From: SCTD01 sp036675425
GTDB taxonomy: Bacteria; Actinomycetota; Actinomycetes; Mycobacteriales; SCTD01
Direction of reading: 5' to 3'
Assembly: GCA_036675425.1 (NCBI GenBank)
Contig: JAKFFB010000055.1
Location: forward strand, 1-61,789
DNA: 61,789 nucleotides
Every line of letters begins with the position of its first letter. The stretch's first letter is position 1. Under the pieces are notes generated by a model that saw only the letters and a program-made list of their open reading frames with translations, was not told the DNA's origin and searched no databases. Below are positions 52,680-61,651 of this stretch, piece after piece. The position numbers were made by a program, and so were the translations under genes.

Positions 52680-53591
52680 TCAGGCGGCGGCGCCGGCCTT
52701 CCGGATCAGGGCCCGGCTGAGCCGGTCGTCGCAGAGGCCGTTCTGCTGGAGCAGGGCGACGACCTTGCGGCTCCAGTCGGTCTTGGCCGCCCGCCAGTGC
52801 GGGTTGGCCTCGCGCGCGGCGTACGCCTCGCGGGGGTCGAGCCCGACCGAGCGGTAGACCCGCGGCGGCACCAGCGCGCGCAGCACCTCGACGACCGTCC
52901 CGGTCGTGACGACCCGGGTGATCAGCAGCTCCGTCCGGCCGAGCGCGGCGACGTTGCGGGCCACCTCCGCGCGGGCGAACTGGATGTGCCGCGCCTCCTC
53001 GACGACGTGGATCCGGGAGACCTGGCGCAGCAGCGGCTGCACGGTGTCGTCCTTGAGCCCCTCGCGCTGCATCGCGTCGAGCAGCTCCTCGACGAACAGC
53101 GCCCCGGCGAACATCACCGTCGGGTTGGCGAGGGCCTTGAACGGCCGCCCCGTGCGGTGCAGCCGCTTGCCCGGTCCGTAGTCCGGACAGCCGGTCGCCT
53201 CGAGGAAGCGGGCGAACATGATCGAGTGCCGGCACTCCTCGGCGATCTCGGTGAGGGTGTGCCGGGCGTGGGCGTCGACCTGGTCCTGGTCGTAGTGGTG
53301 CCGCAGCAGCATCGCCATGAAGAGCGTCTCGAACCAGATGCCGAGGCTGCACTGGCTGGCCGCCTCGTGCTTGGTCAGCTCGACCTTCTGCTCGTGCGAC
53401 AGCCGCTCCCACAGCGGCGTGCCGTAGAGCGTCGCGCGGTGCTCGGGCACCCACAGCAGGTCCGGGTCGGCGGGCGCCGCCCAGTCCACGTCGACGTGCG
53501 GGTCGTACGAGTGCCGCGCCGCGGTGTCGAGCAGCCGCTCGGCCAGCTCGGTCCGGGACTCGAGGGCGAGGGCGGGTGTCGCGAGGGTCAT
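52680..53591 (-). CDS. AurF-like diiron oxygenase family protein
   Basis: 303-residue ferritin-like four-helix protein resembling the p-aminobenzoate N-oxygenase AurF family. Iron ligands are suggested by TEIAEECRHSIMFARFLE (E..EExxH type), FVEELLDAMQRE and VVEEARHIQFARAE. Substrate unknown; AurF oxidises an arylamine to a nitro group, but most relatives are uncharacterised. ATG 53591 has CGGAGG upstream. The gene is divergent from a MerR-type regulator with a perfect palindrome between them, so it is probably that regulator's target. Confidence 0.8.
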   Translation of the reverse strand: MTLATPALALESRTELAERLLDTAARHSYDPHVDVDWAAPADPDLLWVPEHRATLYGTPLWERLSHEQKVELTKHEAASQCSLGIWFETLFMAMLLRHHYDQDQVDAHARHTLTEIAEECRHSIMFARFLEATGCPDYGPGKRLHRTGRPFKALANPTVMFAGALFVEELLDAMQREGLKDDTVQPLLRQVSRIHVVEEARHIQFARAEVARNVAALGRTELLITRVVTTGTVVEVLRALVPPRVYRSVGLDPREAYAAREANPHWRAAKTDWSRKVVALLQQNGLCDDRLSRALIRKAGAAA

Positions 53592-53654
53592 GCGGTCCTC
53601 CGGGGGTGTCGGCGCGGGAGACTCCTCGCACCGGGTCGGCACTACCGTGCCGCG

Positions 53655-53678
53655 TACTGTGTGCCATGAGTCATGGCA
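53655..53678 (+). promoter_or_regulatory. MerR-gene promoter with overlapping operator palindrome
   Basis: A -10 box TACTGT (53655-53660) is followed immediately by the 17-base perfect palindrome TGCCATGAGTCATGGCA (53662-53678), which covers the expected transcript start. This is a good candidate operator for autoregulation and for control of the divergent diiron gene. Confidence 0.6.
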
Positions 53679-53694
53679 AGGTCAAGGGGTGGAC

Positions 53695-54432
53695 ATGCCT
53701 GAGGTGCCCGACGAGGGCGTCACCCTGGACGAGCTCGCGCGCCTGTCGGGCATGACCGCCCGCAACGTCCGGGCCCACCAGGAGCGCGGTCTGCTGCCGC
53801 CGCCGCAGGTGCGCGGCCGGGTCGGGTGGTACTCCCAGGACCACCTCGACCGGCTCCGCATGATCGCCGAGCTGCAGGCCGAGGGCCTCTCGCTGGCCGC
53901 CGTCCAGCGGACCATGGCCGACGTCGGGCCCGGCCGTGCCGGTCAGGCGCTGGCGGTCCGGCGCAGCCTGCTCGACGGCTGGGACGACGAGCGGCCCGAG
54001 GTCTTCGCGCTGACCGAGCTGCGGGAGTGGTTCGGCGACGACCTCGACCAGATCCTCGAGCGGGCAGCCGGTCTCGGGCTGGTGGTGCGTCTCGACGACG
54101 ACGTCGAGGTGCTCGCGCCGTCGCTCCTCGCCGCGCTGCGCGACGTCGCCGCGCTCGGCGTGCCCGCTGCTGCCCTGCTCGACGTCCAGGAGCGGCTGGC
54201 GAGGGCGACCGACGAGATCGCCGCCGTGTTCGCGGACTTCGTGCTGCGGAACCTCTACGAGACGGGTGGCGAGGCTCCCGCGCACGACCTGGTCGAGCTC
54301 GGCGAGCTGGTCGAGGCGATGCGGCCGCTCGCCGTCCGCGCCACCGTCACCAACCTCGGCCGCAGCCTGAGCCGGCAGGTCGAGCGCACGCTGGCCGAGA
54401 CCGTCGAGCCGAAGAAGCGCCGCCGCCGGTAG
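53695..54432 (+). CDS. MerR-family transcriptional regulator
   Basis: 245 residues. N-terminal MerR winged helix (VTLDELARLSGMTARNVRAH, followed by LPPPQVRGRVGWYSQDHLDR), a short linking helix (MIAELQAEGLSLAAVQRTM), and a ~150-residue helical C-terminal effector domain with no Cys, so it is not a metal sensor of the MerR/CueR kind. A basic tail KKRRRR ends it. ATG 53695 is spaced 6 bases from AAGGGG; GTG 53689 is the alternative. It probably senses a small organic molecule. Confidence 0.83.
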   Translation: MPEVPDEGVTLDELARLSGMTARNVRAHQERGLLPPPQVRGRVGWYSQDHLDRLRMIAELQAEGLSLAAVQRTMADVGPGRAGQALAVRRSLLDGWDDERPEVFALTELREWFGDDLDQILERAAGLGLVVRLDDDVEVLAPSLLAALRDVAALGVPAAALLDVQERLARATDEIAAVFADFVLRNLYETGGEAPAHDLVELGELVEAMRPLAVRATVTNLGRSLSRQVERTLAETVEPKKRRRR

Positions 54433-54436
54433 CCGG

Positions 54437-56143
54437 TCAGCCCGCGAAGAGGGTCTGCACGTTCCCCGGCGCGACCAGCGGCAGCGTCACGGACGTGGAG
54501 GCTCCCAGCTCCAGGTCGTAGGTGGGCGTCGGCAGGCCGTCGTACGGCTTGGACAGCACCCACTCGGCCGAGGCGGTCTGCAGGACCAGGGCGATCCGGT
54601 GGCCCTTCCGGAAGACCCAGTCCGTCGGGTGCGCGGGCATCGTCGTGCGGATCCCCTTGCCGTCGCCGGGCTTCGCCGCCGCGAGCCCCGCGGCGTAGCG
54701 GGTGTCGAGCCAGCCGCGGGTGACGGGCACCGACGGGAAGCTCCCGGCCGGGTCGACGTCGACGACGGCGGGAGCCAGCGTCGTCCAGGTCCGGTCGGTG
54801 GCCATCCCGACCCGCACGAGCGGCGACCCGAACATCCGGACGTCCCGGGTCAGCGGCGCCGACACGAGCACCACGGAGTCGCCCTGCACGCCGGGTTCCA
54901 AGGAACCCATCGCGAGGCTCTCGGAGCCGGCGACCGTGAACGGCACGCTCGGCCCCGTGCCGGCCGCGACCTTGCCCGGCGTGAGGGCCAGCTCGGAGGT
55001 GCTCGACAGCGAGACCTTCGTCGTACGCGGGGCCTTCCCGGCCAGGAAGTCGAGAGCGCCGGTCGTGTCGGACGTCTGCGACGTCACCTCGGGCAGCGAC
55101 CGCTCGATGCCGTTCTTGACGCCACCGACCCAGCGGTCCATCCAGGCGAGCTTCGCCTCGCGGTACTCACCACCAGGGGTGCCGTGGCCGGAGAAGCGGT
55201 CGCCCATGTAGAGCTTGCGGGTCGGTCCCTTGCGCAGCGCGTTCCAGAGCCGGAAGGCCGTGTCCTGCTTGACGTTCCAGTCGCCCCAGTTGTGGACGAC
55301 CATCACCGGGATGTCGACGCGGCCGGCGTCGCGGGCGTAGTCGCGCTCGGCCCAGAACTCGTCGTAGTCCGGCGTCAGGTCGTAGCCGCGCTCGGTGTGC
55401 TCGAGCTCCTCGCACGGGACCACGGTCGACGCGACCCGGTCGGCCCAGTCGGCCGACTCCACGTCGGTGGGCGGCGGCATGGCGAAGCCGAAGTCGAACG
55501 CGAGCGGGGTGTCGAAGCCCTCGTCGGTGGCGGCACCCGGCCCCTGGTTGCCGAGCATCTCGTTGGTGTACGTGTAGCGCATGCCGCCGGTGTAGGCGTA
55601 GTCGTACCACCGGCTGATCGCCGCCTCCGGCACGATCGTGGCCAGCCCCCTGGGCCTCGTGACCGCGGCCGCCGTCGCGGTGGTGCCGTCGTACGACCCG
55701 CCGGTCATGCCGATCCGGCCGCGGGACCACGGCTGCTTGACGACCCACTCGACCAGGTCGAACGCCGTCTCCTTCTCGCGGGCGCCGCCGTAGTCGTAGC
55801 AGCCGCCGGAGTTGCCGGTGCCGACGACGTCGGCGTACATCCGCGCGTAGCCGCGCGGCACGTACGACGAGGCGTCGCCGTTGCGGCCGAGCACGGAGTA
55901 CGGCGACAGGGTCAGGATCCCGTGGGCCGGCAGCACCTTCCCGTCGCGGGTCGGGTGCACGACCTCGAGGTAGAGCGCTCCGTGCCGGGTCGGCACGGAG
56001 TAGCTGCGCGTCTCCGACCCGTCGACCTCCTGCAGCTGGGCGGGGTCCGGGATCGAGGCAGGCGCGGGTGCGGCCGTGGCGGGCACGGTCAGCCCGGCGG
56101 CGAGCAGGGCGGCGACGGCGAGCAGGACGGGTCGGGTGCGCAC
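54437..56143 (-). CDS. Secreted X-Pro dipeptidyl-peptidase-type (S15/CocE) hydrolase
   Basis: 568 residues. Signal peptide (VLLAVAALLAAGLTVPATA). An alpha/beta-hydrolase domain with nucleophile elbow GMTGGSYDG follows, then probable acid HNWGDWNV and His FSGHGTPGG, and a C-terminal jelly-roll (ALVLQTASAEWVLSKPYDG) like PF08530. This CocE/S15 architecture occurs in exported esterases and X-Pro peptidases; specificity is unclear. GTG 56143 is chosen for the signal peptide; the ribosome-binding site is weak. Its stop is 4 bases from the convergent MerR gene. Confidence 0.85.
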   Translation of the reverse strand: MRTRPVLLAVAALLAAGLTVPATAAPAPASIPDPAQLQEVDGSETRSYSVPTRHGALYLEVVHPTRDGKVLPAHGILTLSPYSVLGRNGDASSYVPRGYARMYADVVGTGNSGGCYDYGGAREKETAFDLVEWVVKQPWSRGRIGMTGGSYDGTTATAAAVTRPRGLATIVPEAAISRWYDYAYTGGMRYTYTNEMLGNQGPGAATDEGFDTPLAFDFGFAMPPPTDVESADWADRVASTVVPCEELEHTERGYDLTPDYDEFWAERDYARDAGRVDIPVMVVHNWGDWNVKQDTAFRLWNALRKGPTRKLYMGDRFSGHGTPGGEYREAKLAWMDRWVGGVKNGIERSLPEVTSQTSDTTGALDFLAGKAPRTTKVSLSSTSELALTPGKVAAGTGPSVPFTVAGSESLAMGSLEPGVQGDSVVLVSAPLTRDVRMFGSPLVRVGMATDRTWTTLAPAVVDVDPAGSFPSVPVTRGWLDTRYAAGLAAAKPGDGKGIRTTMPAHPTDWVFRKGHRIALVLQTASAEWVLSKPYDGLPTPTYDLELGASTSVTLPLVAPGNVQTLFAG

Positions 56144-56178
56144 GTCCCTGAGTTCGACCTCGGGGCGCGGGCTCCTGC

Positions 56179-56622
56179 CTAGCGCGTCCCGCCGTCCGAG
56201 CGCAGCAGCCGGTCGAGCAGCTGGTCGATCGCGTCGGTGCTGCGCTCCTCGCCGCAGGGGACGCAGCGCTCGGTCCGGTCCAGGAAGTCGCGCGCCACCG
56301 CGCGCGGGATCGAGACGCAGGCCGCGCGGCCGGGACGCGCGAGCTCGAACCAGATCCGGTCCCGCAGGTCGTCCGGGCGGATCCGCACCTCGCCGTCCCC
56401 GGTCGGCTCGTCCAGCCCGTAGCGGAGGAAGTCGCGCAGGACCACCCACTCGCCGCGCGGCAGCGCGGGGTGGTCCGGCTGCGCGGTGAGCTCGAGCCGG
56501 ACCGCCAGCGGGTCCTCCGCCGACCACACCAGCCGCAGCACCGTCCGACGCCCGCGACCCGTCGAGCCGCCGTCGGCGATCACCACCTCGGCGGTGATCG
56601 GATCGGTCGGCGGAGGGGTCAC
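56179..56622 (-). CDS. SsgA-like (SALP family) protein
   Basis: 147 residues. The arrangement ITAEVVIADGG, a DPLAVRLELTAQ strand, WVVLRDFLRYGLDEPTGDGE, VRIRPDD and ARDFLDRTERCVPCGEE follows the SsgA/SsgB sporulation and cell-division regulators of Streptomyces, with their length. SsgB recruits FtsZ; whether this member does is unknown. GTG 56622 is the likely start. Two Cys in CVPCGEE are unusual. The gene is 66 bases from uvrC, divergent, and lies near whiA. Confidence 0.7.
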   Translation of the reverse strand: MTPPPTDPITAEVVIADGGSTGRGRRTVLRLVWSAEDPLAVRLELTAQPDHPALPRGEWVVLRDFLRYGLDEPTGDGEVRIRPDDLRDRIWFELARPGRAACVSIPRAVARDFLDRTERCVPCGEERSTDAIDQLLDRLLRSDGGTR

Positions 56623-56676
56623 CTGCCCAGGGTGGCAGCCGGTCCGCGGAAGCGCTCCCGGGGGTGGTCGCCGACG

Positions 56677-56682
56677 TAGGCT
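56677..56682 (+). promoter_or_regulatory. -10 box of the leaderless uvrC-rapZ-yvcK-whiA promoter
   Basis: TAGGCT, 6 bases, then GTG 56689. All four genes overlap by a few bases, so this is the only promoter evident for them. Confidence 0.55.
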
Positions 56683-56688
56683 GGCCGC

Positions 56689-58737
56689 GTGGCTGACCCG
56701 TCCTCGTACCGGCCGGCGGCGGGGACCATCCCGACGTCGCCGGGGGTCTACCGCTTCCGCGACCCGAGCGGTCGCGTGGTCTACGTCGGCAAGGCGAAGT
56801 CCTTGCGCAGCAGGCTGAACAGCTACTTCGCCGACCTGTCCGCACTGCACCCGCGGACCCGGCAGATGGTCACGACGGCGACCTCCGTCGAGTGGACCGT
56901 GGTGCAGAACGAGGTCGAGGCGCTGCAGCTCGAGTACTCCTGGATCAAGGAGTACGACCCGCGCTTCAACGTGAAGTACCGCGACGACAAGAGCTACCCG
57001 TCGCTGGCCGTCACCCTCTACGAGGACTACCCCCGGCTGCAGGTCATGCGCGGCCCCAAGAAGAAGGGCGTCCGGTACTTCGGGCCGTACGCCCACGCCT
57101 GGGCGATCCGGGAGACGCTCGACCTGCTGCTGCGGGTCTTCCCGGCGCGGACCTGCAGCAACGGCGTCTTCAACCGGGCCGCCCAGGTCGGCCGGCCGTG
57201 CCTGCTCGGCTACATCGACAAGTGCTCCGCGCCCTGCGTGGGCAAGGTCGACCAGCAGCAGCACCGCGAGATCGTCGACGACTTCTGCGACTTCATGGCC
57301 GGCCAGTCCGGGCGCTTCGTCAAGCGCCTCGAGAAGCAGATGGCCGAGGCCGCCGCCGAGCAGGACTACGAGCGGGCGGCGCGGCTGCGCGACGACATCG
57401 GCGCGCTGACCAAGGCGATGGAGAAGCAGGCCGTCGTGCTGGCCGACGGGACGGACGCCGACGTGATCGCCGTCGCCGAGGACCAGCTCGAGGCCGCGGT
57501 GCAGGTCTTCCACGTGCGGGGCGGGCGGGTGCGCGGCCAGCGCGGCTACGTCGTCGACAAGGTCGAGGCGCTCACCACCGGCGAGCTGGTGGGCCAGTTC
57601 CTCGCCCAGGCGTACGGCGACGAGCCCGACCCGGAGCTCGAGGTCGAGCGCCGGATGGTCCCGGGCGCCGGCGTGACGCTCCGGGACGCGGGCGACGACG
57701 TGCCCCGCGAGGTACTCGTGCCGGCTCTGCCGCCGGACCTCGACGTCCTGCAGTCCTGGCTGTGCGACCTGCGTGGCACGAACGTGCAGATCCGGGTCCC
57801 GCAGCGCGGCGACAAGCGCGCGCTGCTGGAGACCGTCGAGCGCAACGCCCAGCACGCCTTCGCGCTGCACAAGACCAAGCGGGCCAGCGACCTCACCGCG
57901 CGGTCGCTGGCGCTGAGCGAGCTGCAGGAGTCGCTCGACCTGGCCGAGGCGCCGCTGCGCATCGAGTGCTTCGACGTCTCGCACGTGCAGGGCACCAACG
58001 TGGTGGCGTCGATGGTCGTCTTCGAGGACGGGCTGGCGCGCAAGAGCGAGTACCGCCGGTTCGCCGTCCGGGGGCACGACGGCGTCGACGACACCGCCTC
58101 CATGCGCGAGGTCATCCGCCGTCGCTTCGCCCGCTACCTCGACGAGCGGGTCGAGACCAGCCAGCTCGACGCGGCCGACCCGCACGTCGACGGGTCCGCT
58201 CCCGGTGAGACGCCGGGGATCGACCCCGAGACCGGCCGTCCCCGTCGCTTCGCCTACCCGCCCCAGCTCGTCGTGGTCGACGGCGGTGCCCCGCAGGTCG
58301 CCGCCGCCCAGGCCGCCCTCGACGAGCTCGGCATCGACGACGTCGCCCTCGTCGGCTTGGCCAAGCGGCTGGAGGAGGTCTGGGTCCCCGGCTCGCCCGA
58401 CCCGGTGATCCTCCCTCGTACCAGCGAGGGGCTCTACCTGCTGCAGCGCGTGCGCGACGAGGCGCACCGCTTCGCGATCGCCTACCACCGGCAGAAGCGG
58501 TCGAAGGCGATGACGTCCAGCGCGCTGGACGGCATCGCGGGGCTGGGGGAGACGCGGCGCAAGGCGCTGCTGCGACACTTCGGGTCGCTCAAGCGGCTCA
58601 AGGCCGCATCGGTCGACGAGGTGATGGAGGTGCCGGGCATCGGACGGCGCACCGCAGAGGCGGTCCTGGCAGCGGTCGGCACGACGGAGCCGGCTGCGCC
58701 GGCCTTCGACCCGACGACGGGCGAGGTGGTGGGGTGA
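56689..58737 (+). CDS. uvrC: UvrABC excinuclease subunit C
   Basis: Dual-incision endonuclease of excision repair. 682 residues. N-terminal GIY-YIG nuclease (SPGVYRFRDPSGRVVYVGKA), Cys-rich segment (CLLGYIDKCSAPCVG), UVR motif (EQDYERAARLRDDIGALTKA), RNase H-like domain (IECFDVSHVQGTNVVASMVV, VVDGGAPQV), and C-terminal (HhH)2 (GLGETRRKALLRHFGS, VPGIGRRTAEAVL). The stop overlaps rapZ (GTGA). Confidence 0.97.
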   Translation: MADPSSYRPAAGTIPTSPGVYRFRDPSGRVVYVGKAKSLRSRLNSYFADLSALHPRTRQMVTTATSVEWTVVQNEVEALQLEYSWIKEYDPRFNVKYRDDKSYPSLAVTLYEDYPRLQVMRGPKKKGVRYFGPYAHAWAIRETLDLLLRVFPARTCSNGVFNRAAQVGRPCLLGYIDKCSAPCVGKVDQQQHREIVDDFCDFMAGQSGRFVKRLEKQMAEAAAEQDYERAARLRDDIGALTKAMEKQAVVLADGTDADVIAVAEDQLEAAVQVFHVRGGRVRGQRGYVVDKVEALTTGELVGQFLAQAYGDEPDPELEVERRMVPGAGVTLRDAGDDVPREVLVPALPPDLDVLQSWLCDLRGTNVQIRVPQRGDKRALLETVERNAQHAFALHKTKRASDLTARSLALSELQESLDLAEAPLRIECFDVSHVQGTNVVASMVVFEDGLARKSEYRRFAVRGHDGVDDTASMREVIRRRFARYLDERVETSQLDAADPHVDGSAPGETPGIDPETGRPRRFAYPPQLVVVDGGAPQVAAAQAALDELGIDDVALVGLAKRLEEVWVPGSPDPVILPRTSEGLYLLQRVRDEAHRFAIAYHRQKRSKAMTSSALDGIAGLGETRRKALLRHFGSLKRLKAASVDEVMEVPGIGRRTAEAVLAAVGTTEPAAPAFDPTTGEVVG

Positions 58738-59612
58738 GCACCCCCGCTCCCGGGCTGGAGCTCGTCGTCGTCACCGGCCTGTCCGGGGCCGGCCGCTCGA
58801 CGGCCGCCAAGTCGCTCGAGGACCTCGGCTGGTTCGTGGTGGACAACCTGCCGCCCTCGCTGCTGCCCACGATGGTCGACCTCGGCTCCCGGTCGCAGGG
58901 CGCGGTCAGCCGCATCGCGGTCGTGGTCGACGTCCGGTCGCGGGCCTTCACCTCCGACCTGCGCACCGCCCTCGACGAGATCGAGCGGCGGGGGGTGCAC
59001 CCGCGGGTGCTCTTCCTCGAGGCGTCCGACGACGTGCTCGTGCGCCGCTTCGAGAGCGTGCGCCGGCCGCATCCGCTGCAGGGCGACGGGCGGCTGGTCG
59101 ACGGGATCCTGCGCGAGCGCGGCCTGCTCCGCGACCTGCGCGGCGGGGCCGACCTCGTCCTGGACACCAGCGTCCTGAACGTGCACGAGCTGCGCGGCAA
59201 GGTCGCCGCGGCCTTCGGCGATCCGGCCGACGACTCGCGGCTGAGCCTCACGGTGCTGTCCTTCGGGTTCAAGTACGGCCTGCCGGTCGACGCCGACCTC
59301 GTCGCCGACGTCCGCTTCCTGCCGAACCCGCACTGGATCCCCGACCTGCGCCCGCACTCCGGCAAGGACGCCGCGGTGCGCGACTACGTGCTGGCGCAGG
59401 ACGGCGCCGTCGAGTTCCTGGAGCGGTACGAAGGGCTGCTGCGCCTGGTCTTCTCCGGCTACGAGCGCGAGGGGAAGCGGTACGCCCTCGTGGCCGTCGG
59501 CTGCACCGGCGGCAAGCACCGCAGCGTCGCCATGAGCGAGCAGCTCGCGGCGCGCCTGGCGGGCGACAGCGTCGACGTGCAGGTGGTCCACCGCGACCTG
59601 GGGCGCGAGTGA
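58734..59612 (+). CDS. rapZ: RapZ/YvcJ-family nucleotide-binding protein
   Basis: 292 residues. P-loop GLSGAGRSTAAKSLEDLGWF (Lys replaced by Arg at the Walker A position, as in many RapZ), VDNLPPSLLP, and the C-terminal SFGFKYGLP, FLPNPHWIPDLRP, GCTGGKHRSVA are standard. In enterobacteria RapZ controls glmS through an sRNA; in Gram-positives the role is different and less clear. GTG 58734 overlaps uvrC, and its stop overlaps yvcK. Confidence 0.93.
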   Translation: MSTPAPGLELVVVTGLSGAGRSTAAKSLEDLGWFVVDNLPPSLLPTMVDLGSRSQGAVSRIAVVVDVRSRAFTSDLRTALDEIERRGVHPRVLFLEASDDVLVRRFESVRRPHPLQGDGRLVDGILRERGLLRDLRGGADLVLDTSVLNVHELRGKVAAAFGDPADDSRLSLTVLSFGFKYGLPVDADLVADVRFLPNPHWIPDLRPHSGKDAAVRDYVLAQDGAVEFLERYEGLLRLVFSGYEREGKRYALVAVGCTGGKHRSVAMSEQLAARLAGDSVDVQVVHRDLGRE

Positions 59613-60613
59613 GCGCCCCGAGGGTCGTCGCGCTGAGCGCGCCCAAGGTCGTGGCGCTCGGCGGCGGGCACGGCCTCGCCGCGTCGCTGCAGGCGCTGCG
59701 CCAGGTGACCCCGCACCTGACCGCCGTGGTCACGGTCGCCGACGACGGCGGCTCCAGCGGGCGGCTGCGCACCGAGCTGGGCATCCTGCCGCCGGGCGAC
59801 CTGCGGATGGCGCTCGCCGCGCTCGCCGGCGACGACGACTGGGGTCGCACCTGGGAGCGGCTGCTGCAGCACCGCTTCGGCGGCGACGGCCCGCTCGCCG
59901 GCCACGCCGTCGGCAACCTCGTGCTCGCCGGGCTGACCGAGTCCGTCGGCGACCCGGTCGAGGCGCTCGACCTCACCGCCCGGCTCGTCGGCGCGGTCGG
60001 CCGGGTGCTGCCCATGAGCTGCAGCCCCCTGGAGATCGTCGCCGAGGTTCTCGGGCTGGACCCGTCGGACCCGGGAGCCGTCACCGAGGTGGTCGGCCAG
60101 GTCGCCGTCGCCACCACCGCCGGCACCGTCGCCGCCGTGCACCTGCGACCGGCCGAGCCGGTTGCCTGCGAGGAGGCCGTGCAGGCCGTGCTCGATGCCG
60201 ACTGGGTGGTGCTCGGCCCCGGGTCGTGGTTCACGAGCGTGCTGCCGCACCTGCTGGTGCCCGGCCTGCGCGAGGCCCTGGTGACGACCAGCGCCCACCG
60301 GCTGGTCTGCCTCAACCTCGCTGCCCAGGCGGGCGAGACCGACGGCTTCTCGCCCGAGGCGCACCTCGACGTGCTGGCCGGCCACGCCGCCGAGCTGCGC
60401 ATCGACGTCGTGCTGGCGGACGCCGCGGCGGTGGGTGACGCGCATGGTCTGATGGCCACGGTCGCCGGGAGCGGCGGCCGGCTGGTCCTCGCACCGGTCG
60501 CCCGCGCCGACGGGACACCGCGGCACGACCCCGACCGGCTGGCGGCGGCGCTCGCCGGCGTCCTGCTCGACGACCACGACAGCGCGACCCCGGAGGCACC
60601 TGCATGGCGATGA
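59609..60613 (+). CDS. yvcK: YvcK/GlmR (CofD-like) protein
   Basis: 334 residues of the CofD-like fold. VVALGGGHGLAASLQALRQV, VTVADDGGSSGRLR and PGDLRMALAAL form the UDP-sugar/phosphate site. YvcK/GlmR binds UDP-GlcNAc and adjusts carbon flow to the cell envelope. GTG 59609 overlaps rapZ; the end overlaps whiA by 10 bases. This rapZ-yvcK-whiA order is conserved across Gram-positive bacteria. Confidence 0.93.
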   Translation: MSAPRVVALSAPKVVALGGGHGLAASLQALRQVTPHLTAVVTVADDGGSSGRLRTELGILPPGDLRMALAALAGDDDWGRTWERLLQHRFGGDGPLAGHAVGNLVLAGLTESVGDPVEALDLTARLVGAVGRVLPMSCSPLEIVAEVLGLDPSDPGAVTEVVGQVAVATTAGTVAAVHLRPAEPVACEEAVQAVLDADWVVLGPGSWFTSVLPHLLVPGLREALVTTSAHRLVCLNLAAQAGETDGFSPEAHLDVLAGHAAELRIDVVLADAAAVGDAHGLMATVAGSGGRLVLAPVARADGTPRHDPDRLAAALAGVLLDDHDSATPEAPAWR

Positions 60614-61590
60614 CGGCAGCGGTCAAGGACGAGCTCTCGCGGCTCACCGTGACCCGGCCCTGCTGCCGCAAGGCGGAGATCAGCTCGCTGCTTCGCTTCG
60701 CCGGCGGCCTGCACATCGTGGCCGGCAAGATCGTGGTGGAGGCCGAGCTCGACACCGGCGCCACCGCCCGGCGGCTGCGCAAGGAGCTGGCCGAGGTCTA
60801 CGGGCACGCCAGCGACGTGCACGTCGTCGCCGCGGGCGGGCTGCGCAAGGGCAGCCGCTACGTCGTGCGGGTGTCCAAGGACGGCGACGGCCTGGCCCGG
60901 CAGACCGGCCTCATCGACGGCCACGGCCGTCCGGTGCGCGGCCTCCCGCCGCAGGTGGTCAGCGGCGGCACGTGCGACGCGGCCGCCGCGTGGCGCGGCG
61001 CCTTCCTCGCCCACGGCTCGCTCACCGAGCCCGGCCGGTCGTGCTCGCTGGAGATCACCTGCCCCGGCCCCGAGGCCGCGCTCGCCCTGGTCGGCGCCGC
61101 CCGGCGGCTCGGCGTGCCGGCCAAGGCGCGCGAGGTGCGCGGGGTCGACCGGGTCGTCGTCCGCGACGGCGACGCCATCGGCGTGCTGCTCACCCGGCTG
61201 GGGGCGCACGAGGCCGTGCTCGCCTGGGAGGACCGGCGGATGCGCCGCGAGGTCCGCGCGACCGCGAACCGGCTCGCCAACTTCGACGACGCGAACCTGC
61301 GCCGGTCGGCGCGGGCCGCCGTGGCCGCGGGCGCGCGGGTGGAGCGGGCGCTCGAGATCCTCGGCGACGACGCCCCCGAGCACCTGCTGGTGGCCGGGCG
61401 GCTGCGCCGCGAGCACGCCAACGCCTCCCTGGAGGAGCTCGGCGCGCTGGCCGACCCGCCGATGACCAAGGACGCCGTCGCCGGCCGCATCCGCCGGCTG
61501 CTCGCCATGGCCGACAAGCGCGCGGCCGAGCTCGGCGTCCCCGACACCGAGTCGAGCGTCACCCCGGAGATGCTCGCCGACAGTCCCTGA
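60604..61590 (+). CDS. whiA: Sporulation/cell-division regulator WhiA
   Basis: 328 residues. N-terminal degenerate LAGLIDADG homing-endonuclease-like domain (CCRKAEISSLLRFAGGLHIV, AWRGAFLAHGSLTEPGRSC) and a C-terminal helix-turn-helix (LEELGALADPPMTKDAVAGR, RIRRLLAMADKRA). In Streptomyces it works with WhiB to start sporulation septation and is itself essential for that step. ATG 60604 lies inside the yvcK end. A palindrome of the 4311 family follows 9 bases after its stop. Confidence 0.95.
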   Translation: MAMTAAVKDELSRLTVTRPCCRKAEISSLLRFAGGLHIVAGKIVVEAELDTGATARRLRKELAEVYGHASDVHVVAAGGLRKGSRYVVRVSKDGDGLARQTGLIDGHGRPVRGLPPQVVSGGTCDAAAAWRGAFLAHGSLTEPGRSCSLEITCPGPEAALALVGAARRLGVPAKAREVRGVDRVVVRDGDAIGVLLTRLGAHEAVLAWEDRRMRREVRATANRLANFDDANLRRSARAAVAAGARVERALEILGDDAPEHLLVAGRLRREHANASLEELGALADPPMTKDAVAGRIRRLLAMADKRAAELGVPDTESSVTPEMLADSP

Positions 61591-61599
61591 GGTGAACGC

Positions 61600-61651
61600 C
61601 CTTGCGTCATGCTCAGCGGAGCAGCGCGCGCGGGGCGCAGCATGACGCAGG
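61600..61651. repeat. Long intergenic palindrome, family 1, copy B
   Basis: Core arms TGCGTCATGCT (61603-61613) and AGCATGACGCA (61639-61649) pair perfectly. Compared with copy A (4311-4363) the left arm CCTTGCGTCATGC is identical, and the adjoining CAG.GGAGC is shared, so both come from one element. Here it follows whiA, in terminator position, but also overlaps the first codons of the last open frame. Confidence 0.72.

Noticed and set aside
53666..53755. Short ATG frame just after the MerR-gene -10 box
   Set aside because: Different frame from the regulator, about 29 codons, and it begins within the operator palindrome; no supporting signal.
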